Below, piece by piece: positions 60,806 through 64,000 of a DNA stretch of 64,000 nucleotides (positions within the stretch are counted from its first letter, which is position 1; each line of letters begins with the position of its first letter). The notes beneath the pieces are model-generated. The model was not told the origin of the DNA. It was given only the letters and a program-made list of their open reading frames with translations, and searched no databases. This DNA comes from Cellvibrionaceae bacterium (GTDB lineage: Bacteria > Pseudomonadota > Gammaproteobacteria > Pseudomonadales > Cellvibrionaceae). The stretch covers positions 124,001 through 188,000 of the forward strand of contig JAGKWU010000008.1 in NCBI GenBank assembly GCA_021151695.1, read 5' to 3'. The position numbers and the translations under genes are program-made.

Positions 60806-61546
60806 ATGTTAATTCGTTCATTATTATTTGTAGCTGCGTTTTTTTCGGCACTGGTAGCCTGCGCCGAATCCACTACACCAGAAGAATATATCCAGATTTT
60901 CAAAGGCGATAACCAACAGCAACAGCAAGAGGCTGCACAGGCACTGGAGTGGGCGGGTCTGTCGTCTCCGAAAGTTTTCGATCTGGTAGAGGCCAAAGCA
61001 TTGCAGGCACTGCCGAATGCTACTGATAAGGTCACTATCAACTATGTGTCTTATCTGGTGAAGGCGCTAGCCTATTCCGGTAACGAAAAATACCGCCCGA
61101 CTATCGAAAAAATCAAAAATGAAGCGCCGCATAAAAAAGTAAAAAAATATGCGGAAGAATTTTTGCCCCAATTAACAACCTATAACCATCTTAATCCGTT
61201 GATAGTGCCCAAGCCTTGGCCGGAAAACCCCTATCCTTCGCTGGAGCAGCGTTTGGTTAATATGCTGGTGAGTGATGACACCGAATTACTGCGTCTGGCT
61301 TCCAAGCGCGTAAATTGGACAAATAATTACAGCCCTGAAGTTCTGGCCCAGCTCAACACCAGCCTGCTGCAAAATTATCAAAAACCCTTGAGTGGTGAGC
61401 GCCTGGATGCGGTGGCCTGGTTAGCGCACGCTTTGGCGGGCAGTCGTTCACAGGAATACAAGGCCACGATTGAGAAAGTTGCCAGCTCCGCAACAGAGCC
61501 AGCGCTGCGTAAATATGGCACAAAATATTTGAAGTACTATCAGTGA
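60806..61546 (+). CDS. Exported HEAT-like two-module protein
   Basis: This 246-residue protein from the ATG at 60806, with AAGGAG upstream, has a signal peptide or lipoprotein signal (FFSALVAC). The rest is two copies of a roughly 100-residue helical module. The first has YLVKALAYSGNEKYRPTIEK, the second WLAHALAGSRSQEYKATIEK and the ending RKYGTKYLKYYQ. A third copy forms the tail of the chimeric KS (ALCQALAASGVVEHKPLIED, ending VKKYLSYYK). The module resembles HEAT/ARM solenoids and likely binds protein. The shared module ties this gene to the cassette in apeR. Confidence 0.82.
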   Translation: MLIRSLLFVAAFFSALVACAESTTPEEYIQIFKGDNQQQQQEAAQALEWAGLSSPKVFDLVEAKALQALPNATDKVTINYVSYLVKALAYSGNEKYRPTIEKIKNEAPHKKVKKYAEEFLPQLTTYNHLNPLIVPKPWPENPYPSLEQRLVNMLVSDDTELLRLASKRVNWTNNYSPEVLAQLNTSLLQNYQKPLSGERLDAVAWLAHALAGSRSQEYKATIEKVASSATEPALRKYGTKYLKYYQ

Positions 61547-61600
61547 TGAATACAGCCAGGCTATGAGCTTGGCTGCGCTTAACAATAAGCAGTTAACAAT

Positions 61601-61637
61601 AAAAAGGCCGGCGAGTGGTTATCTCGCCGGCCTTTTT
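61601..61637. terminator. Bidirectional intrinsic terminator
   Basis: The 15-bp stem AAAAAGGCCGGCGAG / CTCGCCGGCCTTTTT with a 7-nt loop and T-run on both strands. It ends the plus-strand HEAT-like gene and the converging dynamin-like GTPase gene. Confidence 0.95.
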
Positions 61638-61655
61638 TTTATCGCGCAGAAAGTA

Positions 61656-63677
61656 TTAACCCTGCGCCTGCTTACGAGCCGCCTTGCGCGCTTCCAGCAG
61701 TGACACTACTTGATTGTTGCGCAAATGTGCGAGTTTTTCGCTGGCATCGCTTTCCAGCGGGGCGCTGATAATTTCCTGATAGAGCGGCTCCAGGTTATTG
61801 AGCGCGCTTTGCAGTTGGTAGATGTTGGTTTGCAACGTCTCTATCTGCTCGGCCTGGCTGTTGCGTTGGCCTTGCAATTGGGTAAGGCGCAGCATGTGGG
61901 CTTCCAGCAAATCTTTTTGATACTGGTTGCTCTGGGCTAATGGCAACAGCGCTTCCTGCAGCCATTGGTCTATATGCTTGTGCAAATCCTGATAGGTATT
62001 GCGCACCTCTTGTACCAGCGTATTGATAAAGCGATTGATCAGTGAGCCCTTGCGGCTGAGCAACGTATTCAATGAGAAACGGAAGTCATCAGCGCGTTTA
62101 TGCAGTTGGCGCAGTTGACGGCGCTGGTGATGGATTTTGAGCAGGTGACGCATCATCAAATCGTCGTTTCTCAGCTGGTGCTCGGGGCGCTGGTAAATGG
62201 ATACCAGCACGCGATTGGCGCGCTCGATTTCGCGTTCAATGTGCGACAGGCTGTTGTCCACATCTTCAAAAAAGTTACCTATGGCGCGCGCCAATCCCAA
62301 GGTGGTCCAGCTCTGTGCCAGTGCGCGATGGGCGTTGCCGATTTGCTGTTCCAGCAGGTTTTGGCTGACCGGCGCGAGCAAGGTGGCGCGCTGGGACTCC
62401 AGCAACCGCTGGCTGGTGCGCAGTGAGAGCGCCTGCTTGTGATATTGGTTGTGTGTTTGGCGGATAGTCTCGCGCAACTGGCGCAGGGTGTCTGCTGCCG
62501 CTTGCGGTTCGGCGTTGCGCAGCAGTTGTATTTCTTCCTGGCACTCGCTCAAGCGTTGGCTCAGGCTGTTGCGAGTGGTGATGATCATTTCATAGCAGTC
62601 GCCCACTAACCGGTGGCCGATAATCTGCTGCTGGCTGTGGTGAACCACATCGGCCAGGCGACGCTCCAGCTGGGGAAAGTTACTGCGCTCCAGCTGGCCC
62701 AGATTGCGGCCCACTTTGCCCAGCAAACCCTGTTTGGCAGACAGCGGAATTACCTGCTCCGGCGTCAACTTGAGCTGATGGGCGGTGAGCTGGCGGATAT
62801 TTTCGATATTGGCTGCCACTTCGCCCGGCTGCTGCAAATCGTCCCACAGGCTGTCGATCTTGTTCAGCAGCGCCAGTACGGCGGTGCACTGCTCGTCGCG
62901 CAACGACTGGATATGTTCGCGCCAGATGGCCATGTCGCTGGCGGTAACGCCCGCGTCGGCAGAGAGCAAAAACAGAATAGCTTGTGCTTCGGGCAGGGTG
63001 CGCAGGGTCAGTTCCGGCTCGTTGCCCAGGGCGTTGAGGCCGGGGGTATCTACAATGCGCAGGCCCTGGCGCAGCAGCGGATGGTCGAGGCTGATCAACG
63101 CATGGCGCCAGGCGGGTACGGCTACACGGCCTTCGGCATCGCGCTCGCCCAGTTCGTCCTGCGCAAAGCCAAGCTTGATGGCATCGGCGGGCATCACCCA
63201 TTTACTGGCCGATACTTGATTAATCGCGGCGCGAGTCTGGTCGTGATTGCGTGGATCAAAGGCCACCGTCACCCAGTTCTGGGGTATACGTTTGAAGTTG
63301 TGCAGGCTGGTGTTGGTACGACGGGTTTCGATGGGTAAGAGACGCACGCAGTTGAGCGGTGTATGGGCATCCCAGAAAATTTCCGTCGGGCACATAGTCG
63401 TGCGACCGGGTTGGGATGGCAGCAGGCGGCGGCCACCTTCGGTATAGAGCAGCGCGTTGATCAATTCGGTCTTGCCGCGCGAGAACTCACCTACACAGGC
63501 TACCGTAAAGCTTTCACCGCGCAGCAATTGGCGGGCTTTTTGTAGTGTGCGATGGGCGTCGTCGCTCATCATCTGGTAACGGCTGCCCCATTCGTCAAAA
63601 CGCTGCAGCCGGTCGTCCAGCTGGCGTTTCCAACGATTGTATTGGGTCATTTGGCGGTGCAGCGCTTTTACGTCCAT
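61656..63677 (-). CDS. Dynamin-like large GTPase
   Basis: This 673-residue protein has G1 GEFSRGKT (63-70), the Thr-containing G2 region near GRTTMCPTE, G3 DTPG (210-213) and G4 NKID (272-275), spaced as in bacterial dynamin-like proteins. The C-terminal 350 residues are mostly helical with long coiled coils (heptads such as LREDTIRQ- and LQTNIYQLQSALNNLE-like stretches). Such GTPases remodel or guard membranes, for example in stress or phage defence. No partner dynamin gene is adjacent. An ATG at 63677 starts the protein. Confidence 0.9.
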   Translation of the reverse strand: MDVKALHRQMTQYNRWKRQLDDRLQRFDEWGSRYQMMSDDAHRTLQKARQLLRGESFTVACVGEFSRGKTELINALLYTEGGRRLLPSQPGRTTMCPTEIFWDAHTPLNCVRLLPIETRRTNTSLHNFKRIPQNWVTVAFDPRNHDQTRAAINQVSASKWVMPADAIKLGFAQDELGERDAEGRVAVPAWRHALISLDHPLLRQGLRIVDTPGLNALGNEPELTLRTLPEAQAILFLLSADAGVTASDMAIWREHIQSLRDEQCTAVLALLNKIDSLWDDLQQPGEVAANIENIRQLTAHQLKLTPEQVIPLSAKQGLLGKVGRNLGQLERSNFPQLERRLADVVHHSQQQIIGHRLVGDCYEMIITTRNSLSQRLSECQEEIQLLRNAEPQAAADTLRQLRETIRQTHNQYHKQALSLRTSQRLLESQRATLLAPVSQNLLEQQIGNAHRALAQSWTTLGLARAIGNFFEDVDNSLSHIEREIERANRVLVSIYQRPEHQLRNDDLMMRHLLKIHHQRRQLRQLHKRADDFRFSLNTLLSRKGSLINRFINTLVQEVRNTYQDLHKHIDQWLQEALLPLAQSNQYQKDLLEAHMLRLTQLQGQRNSQAEQIETLQTNIYQLQSALNNLEPLYQEIISAPLESDASEKLAHLRNNQVVSLLEARKAARKQAQG

Positions 63678-63952
63678 AGGAGTGCTCGCTTTAGTGTGCC
63701 TGCCAGCGGCGGTTGCCGTCTCAATAAATATATCGTTTTGGGCTAAGGCGTTATTGTTCTGATTCTCATTAAAACTGAAAAGCGAAACCCTGACTAGATG
63801 TTGAGCAATTAGCGGTCAATTGGGCAGACTGATGGTGGTAAAAGGTGACAAATTGTGTGGTGTGTCACGTAAAGTTGGGGGGCGGAGCCTACTGGATTGG
63901 GGGAATTTTTCGGCAGCGCGAGCTGTGTGCATGTGCGCAATCCTTGGGATAC

Positions 63953-64000
63953 TTACTTCTCCTCCGGCGGCAAATCGTGCAATAGTGCGCTGGCTTGGCT
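63953..64000 (-). CDS. C-terminus of a gene entering from the right
   Basis: The last 15 codons and TAA of a minus-strand frame are visible (ending SQASALLHDLPPEEK). The composition looks coding, but 15 residues are not enough to name a family. The 275-bp gap 63678-63952 before the GTPase shows no gene and no clear terminator. Confidence 0.45.
   Translation of the reverse strand, partial: SQASALLHDLPPEEK

Noticed and set aside
58519..61600. Integron-type gene cassette array with attC sites
   Set aside because: The repeated core resembled cassette boundaries, but no attC-like pair (GTTRRRY / RYYYAAC with imperfect palindrome) and no integrase could be found; a GTTAAC-rich stretch near 61580 is not enough.
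62613..63338. Open frame antisense to the dynamin-like GTPase
   Set aside because: The GTPase motifs on the minus strand are decisive; this frame is a complement shadow.
1..64000. tRNA, rRNA, CRISPR or prophage in the window
   Set aside because: No cloverleaf, rRNA segment, regular spacer array or phage structural gene was recognised by eye; a dedicated search could still find a small RNA.

Overview
The window reads as chromosome from a Cellvibrio-like, plant-polysaccharide-degrading gammaproteobacterium (Cellvibrionaceae, order Pseudomonadales/Cellvibrionales). The evidence is a secreted protein with long polyserine linkers, a TonB-dependent receptor next to a CE12-type pectin/rhamnogalacturonan acetylesterase, and Pseudomonas-like gene orders (recG beside oxyR; lptM-lysA-dapF-DUF484-xerC; metX-metW with a DUF4426 gene). 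No rRNA, tRNA or CRISPR array was recognised. All assignments come from reading translations and motifs; no database search was run.

Layout. 1-6.0 kb (minus): a polyserine-linked secreted protein that runs off the left edge, a YfbK-like VWA lipoprotein, and ubiC-ubiA, where UbiA carries a strange 230-residue Ala/Lys/Pro-rich N-terminal extension. 6.2-15.9 kb: an HU gene (plus), then on the minus strand a large beta-propeller lipoprotein, a thioesterase/periplasmic-protein pair, a hydratase, a YbaK-HDOD protein, recG and a Sel1-repeat protein. 16-18.7 kb: oxyR, a MITE-like palindromic repeat, a YeeZ-like epimerase and a PhyH dioxygenase. 18.8-24.7 kb: a carbohydrate-uptake locus of CE12 esterase, TonB receptor and membrane-anchored AraC regulator, with four LacI-type operator-like palindromes in the 700-bp control region. 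24.8-29.9 kb: lptM-lysA-dapF-DUF484-(extra lipoprotein)-xerC. 29.9-33.1 kb: a glycosyltransferase / methyltransferase / alpha-toroid cassette. 33.1-37.5 kb: an accessory zone with palindromic repeats, a GIY-YIG protein, a NucS-like nuclease, DUF4426 and a tandem triplet of anchored C-x4-C proteins. 37.5-41.7 kb: metW-metX, and amtB behind a sigma-54 promoter with an NtrC-like site.

41.9-59.3 kb (plus) is a tightly overlapping aryl-polyene (APE, xanthomonadin-like) pigment operon of 18 genes. It has a KS chain-length factor, acyltransferases, two ACPs, a fused ligase-dehydratase, a glycosyltransferase, an MIO ammonia-lyase for the aromatic starter, a thioesterase, LolA-like and MMPL export proteins, a halogenase-like flavoenzyme, a DUF3261 lipoprotein, two KSs, a dehydratase and a ketoreductase. 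Together these should make an aryl-capped polyene on ACP, attach it to a lipid and move it to the outer membrane.

The most unusual signal is at the 3' end of the last KS gene (apeR). Its C-terminal codons occur three times (58505, 59421, 60191), separated by low-GC cargo. The first cargo is fused in frame to the KS through a run of eight T's. The third copy, followed by CAATAA, looks like the original apeR end. The fused cargo ends in a module that also occurs twice in the nearby HEAT-like protein at 60806-61546. This suggests repeated insertion of cassettes at the apeR 3' end. The window closes with a bidirectional terminator, a dynamin-like GTPase (minus) and the last codons of another minus-strand gene.
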